Shown piece after piece: positions 1-7,419 of a stretch of DNA of 24,670 nt. The translations under genes and the position numbers were made by a program. The notes beneath the pieces are model-generated. The model saw nothing but the letters and a program-made list of their open reading frames with translations. It searched no databases and was not told where the DNA came from. Every line of letters starts with the position of its first letter. Position 1 is the first letter of the stretch. The DNA comes from Oscillospiraceae bacterium (GTDB lineage: Bacteria > Bacillota > Clostridia > Oscillospirales > JAKOTC01), in contig DAOPZJ010000039.1 in assembly GCA_035353335.1 (NCBI GenBank), positions 1-24,670 on the forward strand, given 5' to 3'.

Positions 1-1
1 G

Positions 2-106
2 CTCGTCGCGGTCGCGGTCATCGTAGCCATCACAGCGCTCAGCGGCAGCATTCAGGGCGTCTTCAACAAGACGGCGAACAAGCTCAACACCGTTTCAGCC
101 GGCTGA
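2..106 (+). CDS. flp: Flp/Fap-type Tad pilin, C-terminal part (5' cut by window edge)
   Basis: Only the last 34 codons are present. They read as a hydrophobic helix rich in V, A and I, followed by a short polar tail with F-N-K and N-K-L, ending at TGA 104-106. This matches the C-terminal two thirds of a Flp pilin and aligns well with the next gene. Flp pilins are small subunits processed by a prepilin peptidase and assembled into the Tad pilus; the processing site here lies outside the window. The frame is the same as that of the next pilin, and no other stop lies between the TGA and its ATG. Identification rests on similarity to the neighbour and on the Tad context. Confidence 0.75.
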   Translation, partial: LVAVAVIVAITALSGSIQGVFNKTANKLNTVSAG

Positions 107-145
107 TCTCAGCAATCGCATCACTCGCCGACAACACTTGACAGC

Positions 146-325
146 ATGAAAAGATTCATGTTAAAAGAATTCTTTTACGATGAAAACGGTCAGAGTTTAG
201 TCGAATACGGTCTGATCATCGCGCTCGTCGGGGTCGCTGTCATCGTCTCTTTAACGGCGCTCGGCGACAGTATCAAGAAGGTTTTCAACAGCGCGGCCGG
301 CGCGCTGGAAGGCGCCGCAGGGTAA
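146..325 (+). CDS. flp: Flp/Fap-type Tad pilin (complete)
   Basis: This 59-residue prepilin is the likely structural subunit of the Tad (Flp) pilus. It has a short charged leader (KRFMLKEFFYDENG) and then the class IVb processing signature: Gly15, four residues (QSLV), Glu20 and Tyr21. Cleavage is expected after Gly15. A hydrophobic helix covers about residues 22-40 and a small polar Ala/Gly-rich tail follows. The length fits the family. It starts 39 bases after the previous pilin, in the same frame, and I see no good ribosome binding site before ATG 146, so translation may depend on coupling to the upstream pilin. The ATG at 158 is a less likely start. Confidence 0.88.
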   Translation: MKRFMLKEFFYDENGQSLVEYGLIIALVGVAVIVSLTALGDSIKKVFNSAAGALEGAAG

Positions 326-378
326 GTTCTTCAAGGAAGAAGAAAGCAGATCCCGGATATAGACGAAAAAGCGAAAGT

Positions 379-477
379 ATGGTAGAATATGGGCATCTCA
401 TCGCGATTGCCGCTGTACCCGACAACACTCAGCGGCAAAACAGTGTCGGCAAGCGTAACGAACTATCCATTGCCTGA
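379..477 (+). pseudogene. Decayed third Flp pilin remnant
   Basis: An ATG-started reading frame of 32 codons begins MVEYGHLIAIAAV. It matches the VEYG-hydrophobic core of the complete pilin (LVEYGLIIALVGV) just upstream. Reading back in frame gives S-E-S before the Met, like G-Q-S-L in the intact gene, but the Gly needed for processing is absent. After the first hydrophobic stretch the sequence becomes polar and unrelated to pilins, ending at TGA 475-477. The nearest traces of a leader (FFKEEE, about 330-347) lie in a different frame. I read this as a duplicated pilin that has lost its frame and tail. A short functional peptide cannot be excluded. Confidence 0.5.
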
Positions 478-495
478 CCTTTAAGTAACCATCCG

Positions 496-528
496 ATGCG
501 CGCGGGGCGCAGCCCGCTCCGCGCGCAT
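496..528 (+). terminator. GC-rich hairpin after the pilin genes, possible attenuator
   Basis: Ten-base perfect arms (496-505 and 519-528, ATGCGCGCGG and its complement) enclose a 13-base loop. The T-rich run (TTTTCTTTT, 541-549) starts 12 bases after the stem, so this is not a textbook terminator. Its place between abundant pilin messages and the assembly genes suggests partial termination or protection of the pilin mRNA 3' end. The function is inferred. Confidence 0.45.
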
Positions 529-534
529 CTACAC

Positions 535-670
535 CATCGGTTTTCTTTTAAAATGAAAAATATCTCCGGAATGACTGAGAAAGCCAAGCGGACTTGAGAA
601 ACCGATGATTCAATGTTTTTACTTTTTTCGGAGAGCATAGCGCTTCTCCGTATGCCGCCTTTTATGCGGC
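535..670 (+). other. Structured, gene-free stretch before tadE
   Basis: The stretch from 326 to 745 has no intact gene. Besides the pilin remnant and the 496-528 hairpin it holds a long-range inverted repeat (CATCGGTTT 535-543 with AAACCGATG 599-607). Two stacked small hairpins follow: CGGAGA 629-634 with TCTCCG 645-650, and GCCGC 654-658 with GCGGC 666-670. No riboswitch class that I know is recognisable. It could be a leader RNA that sets expression of the assembly genes below pilin level. Confidence 0.35.
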
Positions 671-745
671 TGTTCTGTCGGTTCTTAAATATCTTTCAGC
701 CCCACACGAAAGTATATCGCATCGCCTAAGGAGGTGTACAGCAAC

Positions 746-1165
746 ATGAAAAAACTATTAACATCCAAAAAAATGAAGCGGGAGAACGGCCAAAGCATGG
801 TCGAATTGGCTTTGACTCTTCCTCTGATCATTTTGTTGCTTGGCGGTATCATCGAATTCGGCTGGGTCTACGGCAACTCCCTTGCGGTGCAAAATGCCAC
901 CCGCGAGGGTGTGCGGGCCGGAATCGTCGCCGTCGCGCAATCGGAAAATAATGTGTTGGTGACGAACAGAATCAATTCCATGGTCCCGGATGCGGCAAAA
1001 AACCTTGTTATTTCAATTGTTTACAGCAATCCCGCCAACTTCCGGGCAGGCGATATCACGGTAACGGTGACTTATACCTTAAACGGAATCACGCCGTTCT
1101 CGGCTTTATTTACCTCCGGTGGGGTATTTCATCTCTCCACCCACTGTACGATGAAGATGAGTTAA
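746..1165 (+). CDS. tadE: TadE-like pseudopilin
   Basis: This 139-residue protein is a TadE-type minor pilin of the Tad pilus. After a basic leader comes the signature G15-QSMV-E20-L, the same geometry as in the Flp pilin, so cleavage after Gly15 by the prepilin peptidase is expected. A hydrophobic segment covers about residues 21-42. Next is the TadE hallmark region with N-A-T-R-E-G-V-R-A-G, then a beta-rich outer domain. The start is ATG 746, served by AAGGAGG at 728-734 with 11 bases of spacing; an in-frame GTG at 734 lies inside that binding site and is rejected. The TadG-like gene follows after 43 bases. One cysteine near the C-terminus is unpaired. Confidence 0.85.
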   Translation: MKKLLTSKKMKRENGQSMVELALTLPLIILLLGGIIEFGWVYGNSLAVQNATREGVRAGIVAVAQSENNVLVTNRINSMVPDAAKNLVISIVYSNPANFRAGDITVTVTYTLNGITPFSALFTSGGVFHLSTHCTMKMS

Positions 1166-1208
1166 GGATCGGAAATCGCATGTATAACCTTACGAAAGGA
1201 CGCTTACC

Positions 1209-2198
1209 ATGAGAAAGTTTTTTAAGGATGAACGCGGCAGCAACATCGTCATTATAGCGCTCACAATCACCGCTCTTTTGATTCTGGCTGCCTTCGTAGT
1301 GGATCTCGGCGCAGCCTATGTAAAAACAGCCGAAGTTCAGACCGCCGCGGACGCCGCGGTCATGGCGGCGGGAATGCAGCTTCCGGTGGAAGTAAACGAT
1401 ACTTCAAAACAATCCGCGATGACCGCAACCGTTTTGGAATATTTACAAAAAAACGGGATTACCGATACCGCTGATGTAAACGTCTATTTTTCTCAAACGC
1501 AAGAAAATCTCTATATGAGAATCGGAGTGGATGTTCCGGCTATATCGAAAACGGAATTTTCCAAAATCATCGGCGTCAACGAAGTCACTTTTACGAGGAG
1601 CGCTGAGGCAAGAACCCTTGCCACGACTTCACTCAATGATCTCGTCCCCCTCTCCGCCAGAGAAGACGTATTAAATGCTTTAATTGCCAGCGGAAATACG
1701 GAACACGTCGTTTTAAAATACGGCAAAAACACCGGCGAAGTGGTTCAGGGAGCATTCGGCGCAATTGATTTGGACGGAGTCAAGGGAGGAGGCGCAAACG
1801 ATTATGTCAGTTGGCTCACAAACGGCTATCAGGGCAATCTCACCGTAGGAACGGTATTACCGATCGAAGGCGGGAACATGGCCGGGCCGACGCTGACCGG
1901 ACTGAGCGCAAGATTCAACGCCTGCACTCACTTCCAAAGTGACGGCGGATGTACCGCGGCGCATTACGACTCCACCTGTCCCCGAGTCATGAAGGTACCG
2001 GTCATTCAATATATCAACTCCCATTATGTCAAAGTCGTCGGATTCGCGGCATTCGTCATTGAGGACTATACGACCTATTCCACTCAGGGGTATGTCATCG
2101 GTACCTATGTCGACATGATCAATATCGGCGCCGCAACCGGAGACATCACCGGATCGGCAGAAAATTACGGCGTCTATAGCCTGACCCTTTCAAAATAG
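1209..2198 (+). CDS. TadG-like pilus-assembly protein with pilin-type N-terminus
   Basis: The 329-residue protein starts with a short charged stretch (residues 1-10, ending E-R-G), a hydrophobic helix at about 12-33, and then a conserved block with A-E-V-Q-T-A-A-D-A-A (41-50). That block is the hallmark of TadG/TadE-type Flp assembly proteins of Gram-positive and Gram-negative bacteria. The rest is predicted to be extracytoplasmic. Three evenly spaced cysteines (C239, C248, C257) lie in one loop; an odd number suggests a disulfide plus one free thiol, or contact with another subunit. No full von Willebrand A domain is visible. GAAAGGA at 1194-1200 precedes ATG 1209. It is the second gene of the tadE-tadC run and probably a minor pilus component. 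Confidence 0.78.
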   Translation: MRKFFKDERGSNIVIIALTITALLILAAFVVDLGAAYVKTAEVQTAADAAVMAAGMQLPVEVNDTSKQSAMTATVLEYLQKNGITDTADVNVYFSQTQENLYMRIGVDVPAISKTEFSKIIGVNEVTFTRSAEARTLATTSLNDLVPLSAREDVLNALIASGNTEHVVLKYGKNTGEVVQGAFGAIDLDGVKGGGANDYVSWLTNGYQGNLTVGTVLPIEGGNMAGPTLTGLSARFNACTHFQSDGGCTAAHYDSTCPRVMKVPVIQYINSHYVKVVGFAAFVIEDYTTYSTQGYVIGTYVDMINIGAATGDITGSAENYGVYSLTLSK

Positions 2199-2241
2199 AA
2201 ATTAAAAAATCATTCATTTTAAAACGGGGGAATTCGAAATT

Positions 2242-2943
2242 ATGAAAAAAGTGTACATCATAGCGGCAATTTTGGCTGTTTTATCCGGCGCCCTCTTGTT
2301 CTTGTACCTCGGCAGCCTGGAGACGTCCAAAGGCGCAGCCGTCCAGACCGAAGCCGTCGTCACGGCAGTCAGAGACATTCCGGCTTATACCACAATCGAT
2401 GCCTCCATGCTGACAATGACGAATTATCCGGTGGGTTCCGCACATCCGAAAGCTGCCCGCAATGTTTCGGACGTTGTCGGAAAAACCACAGAAAGCGCAA
2501 TTTTAACCGGAGAACAAATCATTACAGAAAAGTTGAAATCGGAAAACAGCGGCCTCTCCTATATGCTTCCCGACGGCATGCGCGCGGTCACTATCGCTGT
2601 TGACGAGGTTTCGGGCATTGCCGGGTTCATTAAGATCGGTGATTACGTAGACGTCATTTGTAATACCAAAACCGAATACAGCGCATCCTATAACACTACT
2701 TTCGTCGTCGCTCAGAATATAAAGGTCGCCGCGCTGGACAAACAGTTGGTCACCACTACCGCTTCCGACGGTTCAACGGTTGCGACATCTTACACTTTTC
2801 TCACGCTTTTTGTCACGCCACAGCAATCATTGGATATAATACACAGCTACCGCGCCGGCGTACTTTCAGTCGCCCTGCGCCGTTTCAGCGACCATGCCGC
2901 AGCCAATATGCTGCCGGTCGACAATAACGATTTGCTGAGGTAA
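2242..2943 (+). CDS. cpaB: CpaB/RcpC-family Flp pilus assembly protein
   Basis: This 233-residue protein has one N-terminal membrane anchor (about residues 4-25). A SAF-type domain follows (about 40-105), containing the phrase V-R-D-I-P-A-Y-T-T-I-D and the stretch G-K-T-T-E-S-A-I-L-T-G-E-Q-I. The RcpC/CpaB C-terminal domain follows, with G-D-Y-V-D-V-I. In Gram-negative bacteria CpaB/RcpC works near the secretin; Firmicute Tad loci keep CpaB without any secretin, and the protein probably sits on the outer face of the membrane, bridging to wall or pilus. A G-rich stretch (2225-2231) lies 11 bases before ATG 2242. The next gene begins four bases after its stop, so the two are translationally linked. 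Confidence 0.88.
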   Translation: MKKVYIIAAILAVLSGALLFLYLGSLETSKGAAVQTEAVVTAVRDIPAYTTIDASMLTMTNYPVGSAHPKAARNVSDVVGKTTESAILTGEQIITEKLKSENSGLSYMLPDGMRAVTIAVDEVSGIAGFIKIGDYVDVICNTKTEYSASYNTTFVVAQNIKVAALDKQLVTTTASDGSTVATSYTFLTLFVTPQQSLDIIHSYRAGVLSVALRRFSDHAAANMLPVDNNDLLR

Positions 2944-2947
2944 CGCC

Positions 2948-4078
2948 ATGGATCAAATTAAAACGATTCTAATCTGTGACCAAAAAGAAGACGCGCAAAA
3001 TATAAAATCTGCTCTCAGCGGTGAAGATTTTGATTTCTTTCTCTGGGTCACGCCCGAAGCCACAAGCCTGAGTAAAATCGGCAATCAACCTGCCGATTTG
3101 GCATTAATCACGGTCGATGAGAATTCGGAAGCGGAGTTCAGTTTTGCCGAACGGCTGTACATGACCCGCGGCGATATTGTGATCGTGATGCTCGCGAAAA
3201 CGCTTTCAACCGAAATAATCACCCGCGCTATGGATGCGGGTGCCGCCCGCGTAATCGACGTCAACGCCGAAACCGATGTCATACGCTCGGCGATTCTCGC
3301 CGCGACAAACCGTGAAAAGAATCGCGCCGCTTCGTTCGGCGGACAATCGACCGCCTATCATTCGCACATTGTCCAGTTTTTCTGCCCGAAAGGCGGCACC
3401 GGAAAAACGACGCTTGCCGTAAATCTCGCCGTTGCTTTATCGCAGCTGGGAAAGAAAGTGGCGCTCATAGACCTTGATCTGCAATTCGGAGATGTCGGAA
3501 TCTTTTTGGATATTAACAGCGCTGACACCCTTGCTGATCTCGTTCAGGTCGGCAAGTTCGATTCCGCCACACTGCTGGGTTACCTGACGCGCCATTCGAG
3601 CGGTGTCGATGTGCTATTAGCCAGCCAGGCACCTGAATATGCCGAATTGATCAGGTCCGAACACATTGAAACCCTGCTCTCGGCTTTACGGTACGAATAT
3701 GACTTTTTGGTTTTGGATATGGCTCCCGCTTTCAACGATTGCACCATTGCGGCAATGGAACAGTCTGACGCGATTTTCTTTGTTGTAACCGAGGATATTT
3801 CCACTTTACACCACGCCAAGACCTGCTACAAGGTCTTTGAACAACTCAATCTGTTAAGCAAAGTCAAATTGGTTGTCAATAAAGACGGGCTTTCCGGCAT
3901 CAGTGTCAAAGATGTGGAACGCATCCTCGAACAAAAAGTTGTACTGTCTTTGCCCGATGAACCCAAAACCGTGACTCAGGCGCTCAACCGCGGAATACCG
4001 GTAGTGACAGGCGACAGGCGCAGTCGTTTTGCAATTGAAATGGACAACTTTGCAAGGCGGCTCGGAAAGAATAAATAA
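2948..4078 (+). CDS. cpaE: CpaE/TadZ-family localisation ATPase
   Basis: The 376-residue protein combines an N-terminal receiver-like domain (about 1-120) with a MinD/ParA-type ATPase. The receiver has D11 and D57 at plausible pocket positions but an atypical pattern, as in known TadZ proteins, so phosphorylation is doubtful. The ATPase carries a deviant Walker A (K148-G-G-T-G-K-T154) followed by D-L-D-L-Q-F-G-D and a Walker B-like L-V-L-D-M-A. TadZ/CpaE proteins dimerise on ATP and place the pilus machine at its site in the cell. GAGG at 2937-2940, at the end of cpaB, is the binding site. The gene lies directly before the motor ATPase gene. Confidence 0.88.
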   Translation: MDQIKTILICDQKEDAQNIKSALSGEDFDFFLWVTPEATSLSKIGNQPADLALITVDENSEAEFSFAERLYMTRGDIVIVMLAKTLSTEIITRAMDAGAARVIDVNAETDVIRSAILAATNREKNRAASFGGQSTAYHSHIVQFFCPKGGTGKTTLAVNLAVALSQLGKKVALIDLDLQFGDVGIFLDINSADTLADLVQVGKFDSATLLGYLTRHSSGVDVLLASQAPEYAELIRSEHIETLLSALRYEYDFLVLDMAPAFNDCTIAAMEQSDAIFFVVTEDISTLHHAKTCYKVFEQLNLLSKVKLVVNKDGLSGISVKDVERILEQKVVLSLPDEPKTVTQALNRGIPVVTGDRRSRFAIEMDNFARRLGKNK

Positions 4079-4123
4079 AAGGACTGAGCCGTTTACAATT
4101 TCCGCGGAAGGATGGTCGTAAAC

Positions 4124-5434
4124 ATGGGATTACTGGATAAAATCGATATAAATAAAACTGCTGATTCAAAATCCGGAATGCCCGCTCAAAATCCGGAAGA
4201 TTTTTCCGCGCTTCGTGCGAAAATCCATATGGAAGTAGTCGAAGCCTTGAACAAGCACGAAGACCGCCAGGGGAAAGACATGTCCGAAGCAGACACCCGA
4301 GCTTTGATTGATTCAATCCTTTGCCAGAATGAATCGTTACCCCGAACCGAGCGAAGCCGAATCGCGCAAGAAATATATGATCAGATTCGCGGTCTCGGAC
4401 CGCTTGAAAAATTGATGTTCGACCCCACTGTCACCGAGATCATGGTAAACGGGCCAAAGAATATCTTTATCGAGCGCAAAGGCAAAATTATACGCACGAA
4501 CGTCGTTTTCGACGACGAGGAACAATTGCTCAACGTCATTGACCGTATCGTCTCCCCTCTCGGGCGTCATGTAGACGAGGCAAATCCAATGGTTGATGCC
4601 CGCTTGTCAGACGGTTCCCGCGTAAACGCGGTCATCCCGCCGCTCTCGCTCAAAGGGCCGCTGCTGACCATCCGTAGATTTTCAAAAGTTCCGCTGACCG
4701 TCAACGACTTGATCGGTTTCGGCTCGCTGACCTATAAAATGGCTTCCTTCCTCGAAGCCTGTGTCAAAGGCCGATTAAATATTGTCATTTCCGGCGGAAC
4801 AGGAAGCGGTAAAACAACGCTTTTGAACATTCTTTCAAGTTATATTCCGCACGATGAACGCATCATCACCATTGAAGACGCCGCCGAGCTTCAGCTTCGT
4901 CAGGATCATGTTCTGACACTTGAAAGCCGACCGGCAAACCTCGAAGGAAAAGGGCAGATCTCCATCCGCGATCTTGTTCGCAATGCGCTCCGAATGCGTC
5001 CGGACCGCATTGTCGTCGGTGAGGTGCGCGGCGGAGAAGCGCTTGATATGCTGCAGGCCATGAATACAGGACATGACGGCTCTATGACTACCGGTCACGC
5101 CAATACCTCCCGCGATATGCTCGCCCGCATGGAGACTATGGTATTGATGGCAGGAATGAATCTTCCGCTCAACGCTATCCGCTCTCAGATCGCAGGAGCG
5201 ATCGATCTTATCGTTCAGCAATCCCGTATGCGCGACGGTTCCAGAAAAATCATCAGCATCAGCGAGATTGTCGGAATGGAAGGTGACGTCATCACCACGC
5301 AGGAAATTTTCACTTATGAACACCCGAAAATCGGGGAGAACGCGGGACGTTTTATCGCCACCGGCATCAAGCCGAGATGTGTTGAAAAGATGGCCGATAA
5401 CGGTGTCGGTGTTCGCGATGAGTGGTTTTCATAA
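4124..5434 (+). CDS. cpaF: CpaF/TadA-family pilus assembly ATPase
   Basis: This 436-residue cytoplasmic secretion ATPase powers pilus assembly, and in some species retraction. It has an N-terminal helical domain (to about 90) and a core with Walker A G224-GTGSGK-T231. An Asp box region (I-I-T-I-E-D, 247-252), a Walker B-type region R-I-V-V-G-E300-V-R-G and a His box (T-G-H317 to T-G-H325-A-N-T) complete it; all expected motifs are intact. The ATG at 4112 overlaps the likely binding site AAGGA (4108-4112), so ATG 4124, 11 bases downstream, is preferred. It probably works as a hexamer with the TadB and TadC proteins that follow. Confidence 0.94.
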   Translation: MGLLDKIDINKTADSKSGMPAQNPEDFSALRAKIHMEVVEALNKHEDRQGKDMSEADTRALIDSILCQNESLPRTERSRIAQEIYDQIRGLGPLEKLMFDPTVTEIMVNGPKNIFIERKGKIIRTNVVFDDEEQLLNVIDRIVSPLGRHVDEANPMVDARLSDGSRVNAVIPPLSLKGPLLTIRRFSKVPLTVNDLIGFGSLTYKMASFLEACVKGRLNIVISGGTGSGKTTLLNILSSYIPHDERIITIEDAAELQLRQDHVLTLESRPANLEGKGQISIRDLVRNALRMRPDRIVVGEVRGGEALDMLQAMNTGHDGSMTTGHANTSRDMLARMETMVLMAGMNLPLNAIRSQIAGAIDLIVQQSRMRDGSRKIISISEIVGMEGDVITTQEIFTYEHPKIGENAGRFIATGIKPRCVEKMADNGVGVRDEWFS

Positions 5435-5481
5435 ATTATCTGAAAAATCAGGGAACTCCTAAGGAAAGGAAGGCCGTTATT

Positions 5482-6414
5482 TTGCAAGATCTGATTAAAT
5501 ACGGGTTGATTATCACTTCTGCCAGCGTCATATTTTGCTTCGCGGTCATTGCTGTTTACGCAATTGCAAAAAATCGAATCCGCGAACAAGAGCGAATCAA
5601 AGCCCTGACTTCAAAGGAAACCGAAGTCCGCCGCGAAAAGAGCGAAAAAGAGCCCCGCGCACAACGCAAGCAGCTTGAAAAGTTGGCTGATGAACTTTAT
5701 GTTGCCGGAATCGCGCTTCGGGCGGAGGAGTTCATTCTGATCTGGATATTGGTCGCCTTAGCCCTCCCGCTGCTCTTTTTATTTTTCGGCGCAAACCCGA
5801 TTATCTGCCTCGGTATCGTCATTGTCGGCGCCGCGGCGCCGATCGCTTATGTACGCCTGAAACGTCAGAAACAATTGGGCAAAATCGATAAACAACTTAT
5901 TGACGCCATCCTGATCATCAGCAATTCCATGCGATCCGGTATGTCTTTCCAATCTGCAATACAAAACATTGCGGATGAGATGGAACCTCCGATTTCCAAG
6001 GAGTTCGGAAGGGTCTGCCGTGAGATAAAACTCGGAATGTCGCTTGAGACCAGTTTTGACCGAATGATTGCCCGCACCGGAAACAAAGATCTCGAACTCG
6101 TTTGCAACGCGGTTATTATTCAGCGTCAGATCGGCGGCAATCTTTCTGAAGTGCTGGAAAATATCTCGGAGACGATTTCAGAACGAATCCGACTGCGCGG
6201 GGAGATAAAAGCTATGACTGCGTCAGGTACCCTGAGCGGATATATTATCGGATCTCTTCCTATTTTTATGTTGGTGCTGTTAATGTTTCTGAACCCCGGG
6301 TATGTTAATATGTTTTTTTCTACCTCAATCGGCAGAATAATGCTCGCCGTCTCAGCAGTGATGGAGACCGTCGGCTTCCTCATTGTCCGTAAAATTGTCA
6401 ATATTAAAATGTGA
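5482..6414 (+). CDS. tadB: TadB-family pilus platform protein (T2SSF domain)
   Basis: This inner platform protein has about 310 residues with TTG start. Membrane segments are predicted near residues 8-28, about 85-105 and 107-127, and two at the C-terminus. The T2SSF (GspF-like) domain lies between, with D-A-I-L-I-I-S-N-S-M-R-S-G-M-S. A charged linker (about 30-65) is rich in K, R and E. The frame is open from GTG 5422, which would overlap cpaF by 13 bases without a binding site. The long purine-rich site AAGGAAAGGAAGG (5461-5473) lies 8 bases before TTG 5482, so that start is chosen. TadB and TadC form the membrane base on which the ATPase acts. Confidence 0.87.
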   Translation: MQDLIKYGLIITSASVIFCFAVIAVYAIAKNRIREQERIKALTSKETEVRREKSEKEPRAQRKQLEKLADELYVAGIALRAEEFILIWILVALALPLLFLFFGANPIICLGIVIVGAAAPIAYVRLKRQKQLGKIDKQLIDAILIISNSMRSGMSFQSAIQNIADEMEPPISKEFGRVCREIKLGMSLETSFDRMIARTGNKDLELVCNAVIIQRQIGGNLSEVLENISETISERIRLRGEIKAMTASGTLSGYIIGSLPIFMLVLLMFLNPGYVNMFFSTSIGRIMLAVSAVMETVGFLIVRKIVNIKM

Positions 6415-6443
6415 TTCCATATCAAAACCAGGTGGATGCAATA

Positions 6444-6497
6444 ATGACAAAGATTTCATTAAAATTCGTCTTTGTTCGCAGGAAAGGATTATCTTAA
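6444..6497 (+). CDS. Possible 17-residue coupling peptide between tadB and tadC
   Basis: A short frame, MTKISLKFVFVRRKGLS, starts at ATG 6444 eight bases after AGGTGG (6430-6435) and stops at TAA 6495-6497, one base before the tadC ATG. Such tight stop-start spacing would bring ribosomes onto tadC. The peptide is basic and amphipathic with no recognised family. It could be chance, or a translational regulator. The tadC gene also has its own purine-rich site inside this frame. Confidence 0.3.
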   Translation: MTKISLKFVFVRRKGLS

Positions 6498-6498
6498 T

Positions 6499-7419
6499 AT
6501 GAGGTATATCGTTTTATCCGTATCCGCATCTGTTTTCGCAATTGCTGTTGCGCTGCTTATGCAGCTCGGAAAAAAATGGGATGCGACCGGCCGCCGACTC
6601 AATGCAATCCATAATGTGCAGCGCGATTACGGAGATGAAGAGTTAAAAAAGAGCTTTGCGGATCGCCTTGTCCGCCCTTTTTTACATAAGGTTTCTTCCG
6701 CCTTCAAACGAAAAGAAGGTACACCAGTCAGACAAAGCAAAAGCGCGGAGAAGTTGGAGAAAATGCTCAAAACAGGCGGGTTAAATATAACTGCAACCGA
6801 ATTTACTACGGTCAAGTCTATTTTTACAGGAATCGTATTGATCGGATGCCTGATCGTTTTCCGATTTGCCTCGTTTCAAATGCTGAACAAATTGCTCATC
6901 ATACTGGTTGGTCTTATGCTCTGCATCCTGGGTCCGAAGTTCTTCCTGAACTCCAAGATTAAAAAACGGAAAGAGTCTATTATACGTGAATTGCCTGATG
7001 TGATGGATTTGCTGGTAGTCAGCGCCGAAGCAGGGCTCGGACTTGACGCCTCCATTGCCCGACTGGCTCAAAAATATAAGGGCGTTGTCGTAACCGAACT
7101 CGCCGCATCGGTTAAAAATATTCAGAAGGGTGTTCCCCGCAGAGTTTCCTTTAAGGAGATGGCGGACCGCTGCGACGTAAAGGAACTCACAACTTTTACG
7201 ACCGCAATCATCCAGGCCGAGCAACTGGGAGTACCGATCAAAGGTGTCCTGACCTCACAGGCCGATCGCCTGAGAATCGAGCGCCGTCAGCGCATCCAGG
7301 CAAAAGCCATGAAAGCTCCCGTCAAGATAATGCTTCCGACAATCGGTTTTATTTTCCCGGTCATTTTCATTATTCTGCTCGGACCGGCGGCTTTGAATTT
7401 GATTGAGGCTTTTTCATGA
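6499..7419 (+). CDS. tadC: TadC-family pilus platform protein (T2SSF domain)
   Basis: The 306-residue protein is the second GspF-like platform component. It has an N-terminal membrane segment (about 3-22), a basic linker, two central membrane segments (about 111-130 and 135-152), the T2SSF domain and a C-terminal membrane segment. The domain includes the signature E-L-P-D-V-M-D-L-L-V-V-S-A-E-A-G-L-G, typical of TadC. An upstream TTG (6472) is in frame, but AGGAAAGGA (6480-6488) placed ten bases before ATG 6499 decides the start. The stop overlaps the following DUF192 start by four bases (ATGA), so the two are co-translated. Confidence 0.9.
   Translation: MRYIVLSVSASVFAIAVALLMQLGKKWDATGRRLNAIHNVQRDYGDEELKKSFADRLVRPFLHKVSSAFKRKEGTPVRQSKSAEKLEKMLKTGGLNITATEFTTVKSIFTGIVLIGCLIVFRFASFQMLNKLLIILVGLMLCILGPKFFLNSKIKKRKESIIRELPDVMDLLVVSAEAGLGLDASIARLAQKYKGVVVTELAASVKNIQKGVPRRVSFKEMADRCDVKELTTFTTAIIQAEQLGVPIKGVLTSQADRLRIERRQRIQAKAMKAPVKIMLPTIGFIFPVIFIILLGPAALNLIEAFS

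Noticed and set aside
138..167. TTGACA at 138-143 with a TAAAAG-like -10 near 162-167, inside the start of the second pilin
   Set aside because: The -10 match is weak and the site lies within coding sequence of a co-directional operon; most likely chance.
418..451. Imperfect hairpin around the pilin remnant (CCGAC and GTCGG halves)
   Set aside because: The stem needs a three-base bulge and overlaps the remnant; not strong enough to annotate separately.
535..745. Possible c-di-GMP riboswitch before tadE
   Set aside because: The conserved GEMM core motifs could not be found by eye; only unspecific hairpins are visible.
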